A stretch of 64,000 nt of DNA from Coniella vitis (GCA_011317545.1 WUJK01000001.1:744001-808000), one strand, 5' to 3'. Shown: positions 10,607 through 22,638, counted from the stretch's first letter. The notes: a model not told the origin generated them from the letters alone. Translations and numbers: made by a program.

Positions 10607-13600
10607 ATGGATGGCCCCCGCCCCAGTACGGACACGCAACGTCCGAAGTCCGACAAACCATCTGCACTTGACACAGAAACAGGGAGTAAAGAGACACGGG
10701 AAGAGACACAATCAGCAAAATCTCGGACATCTTCCTGGAAGGATCTTTTCGCCTTCACTGAGCGTGAACACTATGGCGCTCTCACCATGGCTGTCGTTGC
10801 AGCCGCCTCGGCAGCCGCCGCCAAAACATCGTACGCCATATTCCTCGGGAGGGTTATGGACATCCTAACGCCTCTCGGCGCTGGCACGATGAGCAAGGAT
10901 ACAGCCATGACAGGCGTCACATTCTGGTGTATCCTCCTCACTGCCGTTGGTGCTGCCGTTTGGATTTGCAATACCGCTTTCATGACGGCATGGGTCATCT
11001 TTGGGGAGCTGATCGCGAAGAGCACCCGAGACACCCTTTTCAACAGTCTGATGTTCAAGGACATGGCTTGGTTCGACAGTCAAAAGGACGGAGTGAGCAG
11101 TTCGTTGTCGAGTATGCAAGTGTAAGTGCTCATACCTTGGCATATGGCAAGTCGCTATGTTCTACAGTGTTAACGGCTTTTCAGACAGATCCGTGAGCTT
11201 CAGATTGCCGTTTCGCAAGTCTTTGGCTTCGTCGTCACCGACAGCTTCGTCGCTATTGGATGTCTGGTCACTGCATTCTATTACAACTGGGAACTCACAT
11301 TTGTTTTGTTGGCCACAATTCCCGTCTCGGTCCTTGTTCTGGGTCTCATCAGTAATGGTCTAGAGGTTGCGATCCAGGCACAGAAAAAGGAGCTTGCATA
11401 TGCCTCACGCTTAATCACGGCGATGATCACGGCGATTGATCTGGTCAAGGTCTACAACGGTTTTGACAGCGAGGTGTGGCAATACATGCAGGCTGCAAAA
11501 AGAGCCGATGGCTTCTTCCTCCAGCAGGCACGCAAGAATGCAATGCAAATGGGCTTTGTCAAGCTGTGGATGGTCAACCTGTTTGTCGTTGGTTTCTGGT
11601 TTGCTCTGTGGCAAGTGAGTAAGAACTCAACCACAGCCGGCAAGGCCATGACCACCTTCTACGCAGCGTTGACTGCTTTCCAGGCTATTGAAGCGTTTGG
11701 GCCCCAATGGCTTGTGCTAGCCAAGGGAACAGCAGCAGGCCACACACTCCGAGAAATTGCCCTCGACATGGCAGTGCATCGTAAAGCTGCGATGCAGGGC
11801 GACACGAGAGACTCGTACACGCCTCCCCAGTGTACCGGCACGGTCGAGCTCAAGAATGTGAGCTTCGCGTACCCATCCACCCCCGAGAAGCTTGTGCTGA
11901 ATCCATCGTCCTTTTGCTTCGCGGCGGGCGAGATCACATTCTTGGTCGGTAGGAGTGGCTCGGGAAAAAGCACGCTAAGTAACTTGATGCTCAAATTCTA
12001 TGAACCACTGAGTGGAAGCGTGCTCGTGGATGGATACCCGATTCAGTGTCTCTCGACATCATGGGTCCGCGAAAATATCACGCTGATACAGCAGTCCAGC
12101 ATCCTCTTCAGCGACACATTCTTCAAGAATGTGGCTTTTGGAGGCCGTGATCCCGCGCGTGTGTCAAGAGATGAGGTCCAGGCAGCCTGTGAGATGGCGA
12201 TACTGCAGTCAACTCTGGCCAGTCTTCCAGAAGGGCTGGAGACAAAAGTGGGCATGGGAGGACACAGTCTTAGCGGTGGCCAAAAGCAGCGGCTTGCTCT
12301 AGCCCGAGCCAGACTCCGCGATCCGCCAGTCTTGATCTTGGACGAAGTCACGAGCAGTCTCGACCCCATCAGCAAGTCACTTATCTTGGAAGCCATCAGA
12401 GTTTGGCGAGCTGGCAAAACCACCATTATCATCACGCACGACGTCACACAGATTCAAGATGACGACTATGTCTATGTTATGGATCGCAGCTACTTGGTTC
12501 AAGAAGGATTTCGGAAATACCTTGTAAAGGACGCAGAAGGAATGTTTGCAACCCTGGCCGCCCTTAACTTGGATAATGACGATGATGGTGATTACGACGC
12601 TGAACCTCATCTGAGTGACGACTTGTCTGAGGCCTCAGATGACGAGCCTTGTATTGGCAGCGATACACCCACACCTGCAACCGCGGCCCGTTTGTCCACT
12701 GCGCTCTCCTTTCGAGTGAATTCTGGCTCAGCAAGAAACAGCAGCCTCTTTGGATTTGAGCTCGGCATGGGCGGCTATCGCTCTAGTGCGATGGGTCAGC
12801 ACGAACCTAGACACAGCTCAACGTCTGCTCCTAAAAGCACAAGGAGGCCTCGCCGATCGAGGAGGCATCAGAGAGAAAACACTTTGCATGACATCGAAAA
12901 GTCCAGTCTTGAGATCATAAGAGAGAGGGGCGAAGCAGTCAGGCTCCACCGTCCTCCGGTCTCTCGATCAAGGGCACGTGTTGATTCGGTATCTCCAAGC
13001 GATACCGAGAAGATGTGGTCATCAGATGGCAACATTGCCGAATTTACACCAGAAGACGGCGGCGAGACCAGGAACAGCAGTAACATTGACCAGTCGGCGG
13101 ATGGGGGAACTGGGCAAGGCATCTCGCTATTCCAAATACTCAGCACTGTGTGGCCTCTTTTAGGCAAAACAGACCGCCTTCGAGCCATTATAGGCCTCGC
13201 CGCCTGCTTGATAGCGGCAGCATGCAATCCGGCCTTCTCCTACGTCTTCGCACAGCTGGTTGCCGTATTCTGGACCACGCCTTCGCAACGATCAATACAA
13301 GGCCAGGCATGGGCCATTCGTCTTAGCGCCATTGCCGCAGTCGATGGCATCTCGCTCTTCACGGCACATTATTTTCTGCAGTGTGTTGCGCAATCATGGG
13401 TGACAACTCTGCGCCTCGAGGCTATCAAAAGGATCCTGTCCCAACCCAAAGAGTTCCTCGAGCGGCCCCAGCATTCGGCACCGCACATTGTCAGTACCCT
13501 CGACCGCGATGCTGAGGAGATGCGCAATCTTGTTGGAAGGTTTGTGCCCACCATCCTCATCGTCGCAGTGATGGTTGCTGTTGCCGTCATCTGGGCCATG

Positions 13601-15226
13601 GCGACCTCGTGGAGACTGACCCTGGTCGCTTTCTCTTGCGGCCCGGCTGTGTACGCTGCCACGGCATCAAGCGCAGCCGTATCCACAAAATGGGAGGCGA
13701 TGACCAACAGTGTGTCGAAAGCAGCTGCTCTGGTCGCCACTGAGACGTTTCTGAACATTCGCGTGGTCAGAGCACTCACACTGGAGCGCTACTTTGGCGA
13801 CAAGCACGCCGCCTCTGCAGAAGCTGCCCTGCGAACAGGCGTGACCAGAGGGTTGTGGACGGGCTTGCTCTACGGAGTGAACCAGAGTATTTCCTGGTGG
13901 ATGACAGCGCTCGTGCTTTGGTACGCGACACGGCTCCTGACAGCGCCCGGGTCGACGACGTCGGTGACGGACATTATGCAAGTCATCAATCTCTTGCTCT
14001 ATAGCATGGGATCCGCCACCTCGATGATGAATAACATCCCCCAGCTTTCGCAGGCCAAGGCCACGGCTGTCCAGCTGTTGTTCTACGCGACACTGGACTA
14101 CAGCACAAGCCACAATGAAGGCGGTCACAAAATGGTCCCGACGCCCCTCCCCGTAGAGATGAAGGCCTTGCAGTTTGCTTATCCATCCGCTCACCACGAA
14201 CAAGGCGGTGGCCGCAAGGTGCTCCGCAACATCAACTTGCGCATCAACCAGGGCGACTACGTGGCCATTGTTGGAGCGTCAGGCTGCGGCAAGAGCACGA
14301 TTGCCAACCTCCTCTTGAGGCTGTACAACCCACTCCCCGGACCCGATGCCTACGGCCCCACGCAGAGCGCCCTACTTCAGGCCCCCCTCAGCTTTGCCCA
14401 TCTGCCAGCTCACGAGCTGTCGACGTCGCTATTACACAGCCACATGGCGTCAGTGCCTCAGCACCCCTTCTTGTTCCCCGCCACGATCCTTGAGAACATC
14501 GCCTACGGTCTGCACTCAACGTCGCCCTACCGCACGATGGACGCTGTCGTCGCTGCTGCCAAGCTGGCCTGCATACATGATTTCATCGTCTCGCTGCCGG
14601 AGGGCTACTCGACCGTAGTGGGCGAGGGCGGTGTCGGCATGTCGGGCGGGCAGGCGCAGCGCGTCAGTATAGCACGAGCCCTTGTACGCAAACCCAAGCT
14701 CCTCATCATGGACGAGCCAACGAGCGCTTTGGATGCCGAGGGAGCAGGTGGAGTCCGCAATGCGATCAAGAACCTGGTCGATGCATCACGCAGAGATATG
14801 GGCAAAGTCGGCAGCAGCGGTGGGAACATGGCCGTAGTGGCCGTGACGCACAGCAAGGAGATGATGCGGATGGCCCAGCGCGTGGTGGTGCTCGACCAGG
14901 GTGTTGTGGCCGAGGAGGGCGAGTACGAGGAGCTCGTGGCGCGTAGAGGCAAGCTGGCCCAGTTGGTGGGAAACGGCGCGTGGATGCCGTCGGGACGGCC
15001 CACAGTCACAAGCACCAGGCCAAAGCAGCAACAAGACCAACAGGCGTTCCGGCAACGGACCGACGGAGTGGAGGATGCAGCGGTGGACTACTGGTGGTTG
15101 GACGCAAAGGAAAGGGGCGCGATGCAGAACCGGCCTGGCGATGCGGAGCGCGGGACGACGGCGCGGGAAGAAGCCTTTCACAAATTACGAGGACCACCGC
15201 GTCAAGTCCAGATACGGAAACCATGA
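10607..15226 (+). CDS. ste6: Full-size ABCB transporter, Ste6 (a-factor exporter) type
   Basis: Exons 10607-11121 and 11185-15226 give 1,518 aa with layout TMD1-NBD1-linker-TMD2-NBD2. NBD1: Walker A GRSGSGKST (~427), signature LSGGQ (~534), Walker B VLILDEV (~554), then TTIIITHDVTQIQDDDYVYVM, typical of the fungal Ste6 branch. NBD2: Walker A GASGCGKST (~1202), MSGGQ (~1324), LLIMDEP with catalytic Glu (~1349). Both sites look competent. The linker after NBD1 is long, very acidic (NDDDGDYDAEPHLSDD) and then Ser/Arg-rich, a likely phosphorylation region. The family exports the prenylated a-type mating pheromone through the plasma membrane; related fungal pumps handle other lipopeptides or drugs. 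The start is the first ATG; the intron is GTAAGT...TTTTCAG. The family is certain; the pheromone role is inferred by similarity. Confidence 0.88.
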
Positions 15227-16695
15227 GTCCCGGAAGAGGAGGCAAAAGGCAAAAAGAAGGGGGGGAAGGCCTCTAGTCTCTTGACTATGTATGCTGCCTC
15301 AATAGCTTCCAAATGGCTGACTGACACTGGCCACGATCCTACCCCTTCAGAGCGATCTTTTCTGCTATTTACGACACCGCACAATGAATCATGTCCAACT
15401 ATTGTATCCAAGCCAATCCGCTTTCGAAAGGCTACCATGGAGCATGCGGGTAGACACAATACGAAGCCAACTAGCCCCCCCCCCCTCGCCGAAAAGCCAA
15501 ACTCAGGGCCGCCTGTTGAGACGTCCGGGGGACGAGGAGTGGCCTTGCATTCCCGCCTATTTCCGGCAAGTACAGCATAGCTTGCATAGTAGACAGGGCC
15601 CCCTGGACTGGGCCCGGCCCAAGCCACCGTTTGCGATTGGACTGTGATGCGTTTTGGTAGGCAACCCGCCTTATCCCCGGCGTGTGCCCGTCAACGGGTC
15701 TACATAGTAAAGCACGATATCTCGCCCATGAAACCCATCTTGCCAAAAGCACGCGCACAGTACGACACTGACGCTGACGCTGACGCTGACGCTGCGATGG
15801 GATCCGCTCCAAGATCTGCTGCTGTACCATGTACATAGTACCCATGATGAAGCGCGTGTGCTCTGTTCGATCAGCATCCCAGTCTCCGACCGGCCTGGCC
15901 GGCGTCTGTTTATCCTTCTCTTTTGCCCAGGCAGATGGGCCTCTTCTCCGCCATTCTCCTCTTTCTCGTCTGTTTCTCCATGCTGTATTTTTGGGGACGG
16001 TTCTGACCTTTTCTTGGCATTATTCTCAAAGCCTCCATCATTCTTTTTCTTTTTCTTCTGCTCCAGTCAGGCACCCACCCCCACAAATCATCTCCATAAC
16101 ATCCCGCGCCAAAACAGGTGCATAGTAGAAGAAGAATCTGAACAATGTACGTACGCATGTACCTATCTGGACAGGCACACCGTTTCGGGCGGCGGCTCGG
16201 ACTATTTCCAGCTGACAGACTTGGCTGACAGGGTCGCTGCCACGATAAGTCCCAAGTCTTCTGGCCGTTATTCCCAGCTTCTGCCCGAGGCAGCCCACCT
16301 GGCTAACGGGTGCCTTGATGCAGCAACCTTTCCTCCTTCGTCGTCTTCGGGGGGTGGTGGACCAGCTGTCCCACCTACGTAACCTCTTGAAAACGCTGTC
16401 TCTGCATCTTCGACTCTCTCCCCTTTCCCATGCTCAACACTCTCCGAGGGAAAAAGAGGAGCTGCAGAGAGGTTCCACAATGGCCGATGTGCGATAGTGG
16501 TTCCTGCTGAAAGCTTGACACGTACCGCTTTTTCTGTCCAAATGCTGTAGCTGTAGCTCTCTTTGGCCCGAGGATTTGGTTCCCTAATTCTCCTGGGCGA
16601 CCCGAGCTTGACACTCGTCTTGGTTCCCCTCCCACTTCCTCACTCTCCGCACTCCCACTGCTCCTTCTGTCTTTGCATCCCAAATCTCGCTAGCC
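15227..16695. other. Intergenic between ABC and MFS transporter genes
   Basis: No supported gene. It contains a GACGCT hexamer repeat (15764-15795) and a strongly pyrimidine-rich stretch (about 15940-16080), as in fungal promoters and 5' leaders. The open frame 15858-16382 is Ser/Phe/Pro-rich translation of this CT-rich DNA and is not credible. Confidence 0.55.
15764..15795. repeat. Short tandem repeat, GACGCT unit
   Basis: Five units of a 6-bp motif in tandem, the first with one change (GACACT). It is an intergenic microsatellite in the upstream region of the MFS gene. No function is apparent. Confidence 0.85.
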
Positions 16696-18723
16696 ATGAC
16701 AACAAACCCCAGCAGCTTGTCGCCTGGAGGCTCAGGCTCAGCGGAGGAGGGACAAGTTGCTATCCCGTTTCGAACCGGCCACGCCAGCGAACACGTGCCG
16801 AATACAGCAGTTGGACACGCCAGTGAGCCTGTGCAGATATACGAGGGCCTGGACTGCGAGAGAGCTTCTTGCAATGACGCGCCCAAAGCGTGCAATGCTG
16901 AATCAGCCATCACGTACCAGTATCTGACCTTTGATACACCGCTGCCAGCGCCCAACAGCACGTCCAGTACAGGGTCGACAAGAGCCTCCTCCTGCTCATC
17001 ATTATCGCCAGCAAAACGAGAATGCCCGGCCGACATTGACCTTCGACCCTATGGGAACCCTATACTCTGGCCCGCTCACCGCAAGGCATATCATTTGGTC
17101 CTGTGCTGCCTGGCAACCATGGTGACTGCCTATGCCGCTGGCTCGTACTCCCCGCCCGTAGCGCTCATGGAAGCCGAGTTTCGTACTTCGCGTCTCGCCG
17201 TCGAAACAGGCATCACGACCTTTTGCACAGGCTTTGCCCTGGCACCCATGGTTTTAGCGCCCTTTAGCGAGATCAACGGCCGGTACCCCGTCTTTGCCAT
17301 ATCAGGCGTCCTGTTTGTTGTTTTCCAGATTGTCTGCGGCTTGGTCAACAACCTGGCCGGCATGCTGGTTGCGCGTTTTCTTGTCGGGATTGGTGGTAGT
17401 GTCTTTAGCACCATGATAGGAGGTGTCATTGCAGATCTGTGGGAAAAAGAAGGGAGAAACACGCCTATGGCCCTATTCAGCGGTTCCGTCTTGATTGGAA
17501 CAGGCCTAGGTCCGCTCGTGTGCTCCGTCATGGTCTACCGGTTCGAAGGCGACGGCACGAAGTGGAAATGGGTCTTTTGGCACCAAGTCATTATCGACGG
17601 CGTCTTGATGACCCTGATAGCACTGCTCTTCAAGGAAAGCCGAGGCAGCGTGGTGCTGAGCCGGAGAGCCAAGGCGTTGAATAAGTGGTACGAGCAGAGA
17701 GAACAGGCCGGATACTATGGCGTATGGATGCAGGAAAGCGGCTTAATCGCTGGTGCCGAGTCCGCAACCGAGCTTAATTCCAGCGACGGTGATGATACGG
17801 TGACGGGTCTCGAAGACGACGAAAAAAAGGTGGCGGCAACGGCACCGGTGGCCGGCTCGAGCACGAGGATGCGGCTGGTTCGACTCCGCTGGCGTGTCAA
17901 GTCAGATGATGAGCGCTCTTCCCTGGTCAAGATGATCTCCATCTCCATCTACCGGCCTTTCCACCTTCTCGTAACCGAGCCTGTGGTGTTTTCCTTCTCT
18001 GTCTGGGTCTCATTTGCATGGGCGGTCTTATACCTCACCTTTGCTTCCATCCCCTATGTGTTTGAGACGGTGTATGGCTGGAACATCGAGAGCGCAGGCT
18101 ATATCTTTGCCGCCATGATGATTGGCTCGATCATCGCCACCACCATTGGCATCTTGCAGGACGAGCTGCTGAAGCATCCACAATGGACAGCTAAAGCATG
18201 GCCCTCTGGCGGATCTCTGGCCAAAAGCACCAGCAACCTGCCCGAGTGGACGCTTCGGGATCGATTCTTTGCGCTCCTTCGCCGTCGCTTCCCAGCTAAC
18301 GCCCCCGAATCCCGTCTCTATTTCACTTGTATCACAGCGACGTTGTTGCCTATCGGTCTCTTTATCTTCGGTTTCACTTCAAAAGCAGACATTCACTGGA
18401 TCTCACCTGCCATTGGCATATGCCTTGCGACCATTGGTATCTACAGCGTCTACCTTGCCACCTTCAACTACCTGGCTGATGTATATCACATCTATGCGTC
18501 TTCTGCCCTGGCGGCGCAGTCCTGTTGTCGAAACATTCTTGGAGGCGTTTTCCCGCTCGTTGCTTTACAGTTATTCGGAAATCTGGGTGATGCAAGGGCT
18601 GGTGGGCTGCTCGGCGGCATTGCGCTGGCGTTGACGTTTGTGCCTTGGATCTTGGTCTTCTTCGGCCCGAAAATCAGGGCAAGAAGCGCATTTGCTGTCA
18701 AATTAGAGATGGGAAGCGAATAA
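16696..18723 (+). CDS. MFS transporter, DHA1 (drug:H+ antiporter) type, 675 aa
   Basis: Single exon starting at the first ATG after the CT-rich leader. A hydrophilic N-terminus of ~125 aa precedes the first membrane segment (AYHLVLCCLATMVTAYAAG). Family marks: YSPPVALMEAEF after TM1, LAPFSEINGRYPVF (motif A variant) between TM2 and TM3, VARFLVGIGGS in TM4, and GTGLGPLVCSVMV in TM5. A long central loop with an acidic SDGDDTVTGLEDDEKK stretch separates the two six-helix halves; a second loop of ~50 aa is in the C-half. Members are plasma-membrane proton antiporters exporting drugs, polyamines or small organic compounds; the substrate cannot be read from sequence. It follows the Ste6-type gene on the same strand, but 1.5 kb apart, so this is not an operon-like unit. 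Confidence 0.9.
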   Translation: MTTNPSSLSPGGSGSAEEGQVAIPFRTGHASEHVPNTAVGHASEPVQIYEGLDCERASCNDAPKACNAESAITYQYLTFDTPLPAPNSTSSTGSTRASSCSSLSPAKRECPADIDLRPYGNPILWPAHRKAYHLVLCCLATMVTAYAAGSYSPPVALMEAEFRTSRLAVETGITTFCTGFALAPMVLAPFSEINGRYPVFAISGVLFVVFQIVCGLVNNLAGMLVARFLVGIGGSVFSTMIGGVIADLWEKEGRNTPMALFSGSVLIGTGLGPLVCSVMVYRFEGDGTKWKWVFWHQVIIDGVLMTLIALLFKESRGSVVLSRRAKALNKWYEQREQAGYYGVWMQESGLIAGAESATELNSSDGDDTVTGLEDDEKKVAATAPVAGSSTRMRLVRLRWRVKSDDERSSLVKMISISIYRPFHLLVTEPVVFSFSVWVSFAWAVLYLTFASIPYVFETVYGWNIESAGYIFAAMMIGSIIATTIGILQDELLKHPQWTAKAWPSGGSLAKSTSNLPEWTLRDRFFALLRRRFPANAPESRLYFTCITATLLPIGLFIFGFTSKADIHWISPAIGICLATIGIYSVYLATFNYLADVYHIYASSALAAQSCCRNILGGVFPLVALQLFGNLGDARAGGLLGGIALALTFVPWILVFFGPKIRARSAFAVKLEMGSE

Positions 18724-19139
18724 CATGGTCGAAGCTCTGGAGAAACTAGAATTCCGTCAATATAAAGTATTATGAAATCTATTGTTCGGTGGTTTGGAAC
18801 AACTGCACAGCTTGGGTGGCTAGAGGCCTCGAACTGCTTGTCTGGAACCCCAAAGACTTCAAAGGTCTACCCGTTAACAACCTCAGTCTTGCATGAACGC
18901 TCAGCCACCATGACAACACATAAACCAAGCGGTAAGAAATGGGCGTGCGAGCATCGATGGGTTACGTACATCAAATCACAGCACCTTTCCATCAATCTGT
19001 GAGCAGAGGCTCATTGGCTGTCTTTCAAAGCCATATATCTTGGCAGACTTGCAGGACACTTTAATAGAAAACGATCCTCCTGCAAGTCGTCAAAGGTGTG
19101 CGAAATGTATAAAAGAATACAGAGAAGAATGCACTGATC
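18724..19139. other. Intergenic between convergent genes
   Basis: 3' flanks of the MFS (plus) and hydrolase (minus) genes. No gene or repeat seen. Confidence 0.6.
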
Positions 19140-20648
19140 TTAATGGCTTTCACAGAATCTGCGTACAACATTTAGGATGCGACGATACTCGCTGCGACTC
19201 TCGAATGCTTGCGAGTGATCCATATCGAACCACAAGAGCTCGATGCCTGATTCAGTTTTGGCGCCTCCCTGGTTCATGGCTGCCACCAGTTTCACATCAT
19301 CTTCAGAAGCTTGGTGTTGGGCAACTTGAGTGAGGCCCTCGTTGTGCAACAAGTAGCGGGCGACGGACACGGTGTCCACAATAAGATCTCGGGATGCTAA
19401 GCATACGGCCGCCTGTCGTTTTCCCTGTCCGTTGGCGATAAGCTCGTTCTTGCAAAGGCTATTCTCTCTCCAGAAGAAATGACGGCCTAGGACGAAAGAA
19501 ATACCAGGATCCATGCTCGCCAGGTACCAGAGCTGCCATTCGTTGGCTGAGATGGGCATCCTGCGGGTGAAGTTATAGGCGACGTCTGGAAGATGCAGTA
19601 GCAGAGTCACGGGATCGACTAGGACGACGCCCTCAACCCGGGGGCCCAGCTCGGAGTCGTGAAGAACATGAGTTGTGAGGACGGTGCCATATGAATGGCC
19701 GACAAGAACGAAACGATCAATGGCATGTTGGCGCAAAATTTGCTTCAAGTGATGGATAAACGCCGTCTTTGTCAGAATATCCGTTCGGGTTAGGCGCATA
19801 GATATAGGCAAAATCTCAACAGCCAGAACTGGACTGGTGGTGGGCAATTCCGCAAGAAAAGGCACGTATGGATGCAAGCCAATACCAATTCCATGCAAAA
19901 AGACAACAGGGAGGGTGCGAGCAGTTGTACTGGTACTGGTACTGATGGCAGCCGATCGAAGCCAGTAGGTCAGCTCGCTGCAGGGCGACGGGCGGCTGAA
20001 GGGCGAAAAGGAGGCCAGTAGCCGTGGTGGGAAAACGTGCCACAGGGAGGCGAGACGGGGACTGCCATGAAAGCGAAAGCCGCTCCAGAGCAAGCGTATG
20101 TGCGTAAAGGCGTCGACGCATCCCACAATGAGATACCAAATAATGCTGCGGTAGCGCGTAGGGACCTTGTCAAACGTCAACCTGATGGGGACTGCGCGTC
20201 CTCGGCCTGGCGTGAGAGGGCGATTGAGTAGGCGTTCTGTGCGGGTCACATAACTGTTCAACTCTTCCTGGAGGGCGTCGTCTGATGGTTCATCGTGCTG
20301 GCGGTCAAAGAAAGCCCAGAGGAAGAAATCGCGAACATTGTCGCGGTGAACGTCAGCGCTGTCGGCGCCTGAAGTCCATAATTTCAAGTATTTCTCTGGG
20401 TCGGGAATGTTCTCGAGGCAGTGCTGGAACAAACGCTCTCGCTCGTCGCGGGTGTGCGGTGGATGAGCAGCCGGCCCGCGAAGACGAGTCTCAAAGGGAA
20501 CCAGCACCAAGAGATAGTAGGCCAGCTCAACCAGCAGCGCGGGAACCGAGAAGGATGGCGGTAAGAGGAGGTAGAAAAGAGGAGCGTACGTAAGGAGAAA
20601 GACGCTGACGCGGATGAGAATAAGCTCGTGCGAAGTTGGATTGAGCAT
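19140..20648 (-). CDS. Membrane-anchored alpha/beta hydrolase, 502 aa
   Basis: Single exon. The N-terminus carries two hydrophobic segments (about 10-30 and 34-52) that would anchor it in a membrane. The hydrolase core begins near residue 246: VVFLHGIG supplies the oxyanion HG (252-253), VLVGHSYGT holds the nucleophile Ser319, VVLVDPVTLLL follows, and DMDHSQAF gives the likely catalytic His478. These are the marks of an esterase/lipase-type alpha/beta hydrolase. The substrate is unknown. The 5' leader just before the ATG is a (CCG)n run that continues directly into the start context. It is divergent from HRI1 across 641 bp. Similar fungal genes are usually annotated only as alpha/beta hydrolase or AB-hydrolase-1 proteins. 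Confidence 0.85.
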   Translation of the reverse strand: MLNPTSHELILIRVSVFLLTYAPLFYLLLPPSFSVPALLVELAYYLLVLVPFETRLRGPAAHPPHTRDERERLFQHCLENIPDPEKYLKLWTSGADSADVHRDNVRDFFLWAFFDRQHDEPSDDALQEELNSYVTRTERLLNRPLTPGRGRAVPIRLTFDKVPTRYRSIIWYLIVGCVDAFTHIRLLWSGFRFHGSPRLASLWHVFPPRLLASFSPFSRPSPCSELTYWLRSAAISTSTSTTARTLPVVFLHGIGIGLHPYVPFLAELPTTSPVLAVEILPISMRLTRTDILTKTAFIHHLKQILRQHAIDRFVLVGHSYGTVLTTHVLHDSELGPRVEGVVLVDPVTLLLHLPDVAYNFTRRMPISANEWQLWYLASMDPGISFVLGRHFFWRENSLCKNELIANGQGKRQAAVCLASRDLIVDTVSVARYLLHNEGLTQVAQHQASEDDVKLVAAMNQGGAKTESGIELLWFDMDHSQAFESRSEYRRILNVVRRFCESH

Positions 20649-20666
20649 GGCGGCGGCGGCGGCGGT
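20649..20666. repeat. (CGG)n microsatellite in hydrolase 5' leader
   Basis: Six uninterrupted trinucleotides immediately upstream of the hydrolase start codon (CCG on the coding strand). It would lie in the mRNA leader and also form a good start context. Confidence 0.85.
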
Positions 20667-21289
20667 CAGAGTAACGTTTGATGATGAATCAGGGATGGTA
20701 GTTGAGATCGAGAGCGACGACGACGGCGACGAGGCTGGCGGAGATCACAAAAAGCAATTGACCGACCGACCGAGGTGACGGAGTGATACTGTTAAGGCAA
20801 CACAACGATACGGTCACCTACAACATGTAGCTGTGAGCAGCATCACCAGAATCGCTATCGGCATCGCCAGTGTCTGGCAAGTCGTCGTCGCAGGCAACTT
20901 GGCCGTGACATGTTTGAGGGTACCGAGCTCAAGAAATACCAAAGCTCTGGCTGTGGCCGCAAGTAGTCGTGGTTTAAGTGGGCAGGCGCGCAAATATGTT
21001 GGGAGTTGGACGTCACTGCCAAACACAAGGCTATTGCCACGAATTCTAGGACCATGGGTGAGGAAAGTACTTACATAATAAGGGTACCTGGGTACATAGT
21101 ACCTACGCGTGTACTTACCAAAACAGCATTGTCCACCAACAACATCGCCAAATAACGCAGCATTCAACTTGCCGGTTATCGCCAGCCTCTCGTCTTCTTA
21201 TCTTCCCTTTTGCCGTCACGTTTATAAAAGTGTCGTGGGCTTCCATGCCGACACTAGAAACACTATTTCGAGCTGCATGAACTTTCACC
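20649..21289. other. Shared upstream region of hydrolase and HRI1
   Basis: A divergent promoter region. A (CGG)n run lies at 20649-20666, directly against the hydrolase ATG on the minus strand, and CGA-rich sequence at about 20714-20733. The motif GGGTACCTGGGTACATAGTACC is near 21082. No gene is seen. Confidence 0.55.
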
Positions 21290-22027
21290 ATGGCTTCCGT
21301 GTCTCTTCGTCGCCACATCAAATGGGGTTCAGAGCCGGCATCTGAGCCCACATCGACCTTAGTCCTCACCTCGCCTGGCAAATTCTTTGTCGACATCAGA
21401 GTCCTGCGCTCTGCCCTTGCTGACACCGAATCGGGCCCCCGGGATGCTGACTCACCTCTCCATCTTGATCCCGAGCAACTCGACTGGGCTATAGGAGGCA
21501 CTTCCTCCTCGGTTAATCTGCCCACGCAGCCGGACGGTACCACAGCCTCCCGCACTACCTTCCGCCACTGGGTCAGCAGCCGCACCTTGGAGCCCGAAGC
21601 CGCTGCGGATGAGGGCGACATGTTTCCCCAGCCTGATGGCACCACCCTCGAGAAGGGCAGTATGGTGAATCCAGCCACCGGCCTCGACACGAGCTATGAG
21701 GAACTCTGGGATGACCAGGAGCCTCAACCCGTCCCTGGACTGCCTCTGTGCACCGTCCTGCGCCTGCACGAGGATGATAGCCGCACTCGAGGCCTCTTTG
21801 TACAACTTGGCCAACATGCGCAAGGCTTTTTGCGACGCGGCGATGCCTTCACTGCTGAGAGGTGGCTCTGGGACCGCGAATCGGCCAAATGGAAACACTT
21901 GTTTCGCGCGGGCGGCCTACAAGCAGAGTTGCTGAAGGGCCTCGTCCCTGGCCCAGATACGCAGTTTCACAAAGACCAGCAGATTACTGCGCCTAGTGGT
22001 ACATGGTCTGTCATAGAGAGTCACTGA
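21290..22027 (+). CDS. HRI1: Hri1 family protein, 245 aa
   Basis: Single exon with a good start context (CACCATGG). Length matches yeast Hri1 (244 aa). Recognisable stretches are HIKWGSEPASEPTSTLVLTS and KFFVDIRVL (strand-rich N-half), LDWAIGGTSSS, DEGDMFPQPDGTTLE and MVNPATGLDTSYEELWDD, which recur in fungal Hri1 proteins. The fold is two related beta-barrel halves, lipocalin-like. In yeast Hri1 is a non-essential cytosolic protein reported to interact with Hrr25 kinase and Sec63; its biochemical role is not settled. Nothing looks broken. It is convergent with the tRNA and cupin genes downstream. Confidence 0.88.
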   Translation: MASVSLRRHIKWGSEPASEPTSTLVLTSPGKFFVDIRVLRSALADTESGPRDADSPLHLDPEQLDWAIGGTSSSVNLPTQPDGTTASRTTFRHWVSSRTLEPEAAADEGDMFPQPDGTTLEKGSMVNPATGLDTSYEELWDDQEPQPVPGLPLCTVLRLHEDDSRTRGLFVQLGQHAQGFLRRGDAFTAERWLWDRESAKWKHLFRAGGLQAELLKGLVPGPDTQFHKDQQITAPSGTWSVIESH

Positions 22028-22638
22028 GTCGTGATCGCAAACTGTAGTCTACAGAATTCAATTTTGTGGTTACTACTCAAAACTTGCGTGTTCATCTGGT
22101 TGGCGTACAAATAGCGGACCACCTAGATGCTACAGGTTCTTTACAGATCAGCCTCCTCAGCCACTCCAAGCATGGATTTCTGCGACTTCCCACAAGAACA
22201 TTTTAGAGTTGTCTATTTGCAGCAGAAATTCACTGTATGGAGGCTGATTAGCGGGCTGACAATCATAATTACTAGAGTGTATCATGGGGAACCTGGGATT
22301 TCTTCTGTCTCACCAACGCACTGCTCGAAGCCTATTGCATCGCATCACCTTGTATAGCCAAATTGTATTAATGTGTACCTGAGACTTGGAAATTCTGGAC
22401 TTTGTGGAAATGGTAGCAGGACCGCCCGTAAGAAGACAATTATCGAGAATGTTCCACTCTTCGATAACACACAAGAAAAAAGAAAGTCGCTTGACTTTGG
22501 ACTGAAACGCCCTGTCTCTTGCCAATTCAAAACCAGTTCTTCAGTTCAAAGAGTCTTCCGTAAGGACACCAAAAACCCGAGCTCACGCACATTCTGCCAA
22601 TCTTGCAAAAGATATTCCAGTTGAACTGGTAACCACCT
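22028..22638. other. Intergenic between HRI1 and the tRNA gene
   Basis: No gene seen. The right end contains TTTT on the minus strand (22610-22607), 29 nt after the tRNA 3' end, which could serve as the Pol III terminator. Confidence 0.55.

Noticed and set aside
15858..16382. 174-codon open frame before the MFS gene
   Set aside because: It translates a CT-rich promoter tract (runs of Phe, Ser, Pro); no domain.
10607..18723. ABC plus MFS transporters as part of a secondary-metabolite cluster
   Set aside because: There is no polyketide, peptide or terpene synthase, P450 or pathway regulator nearby, and the ABC protein looks like the Ste6 branch.
21115..21690. 191-codon frame antisense to HRI1
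   Set aside because: It is an opposite-strand shadow of a well-supported gene.
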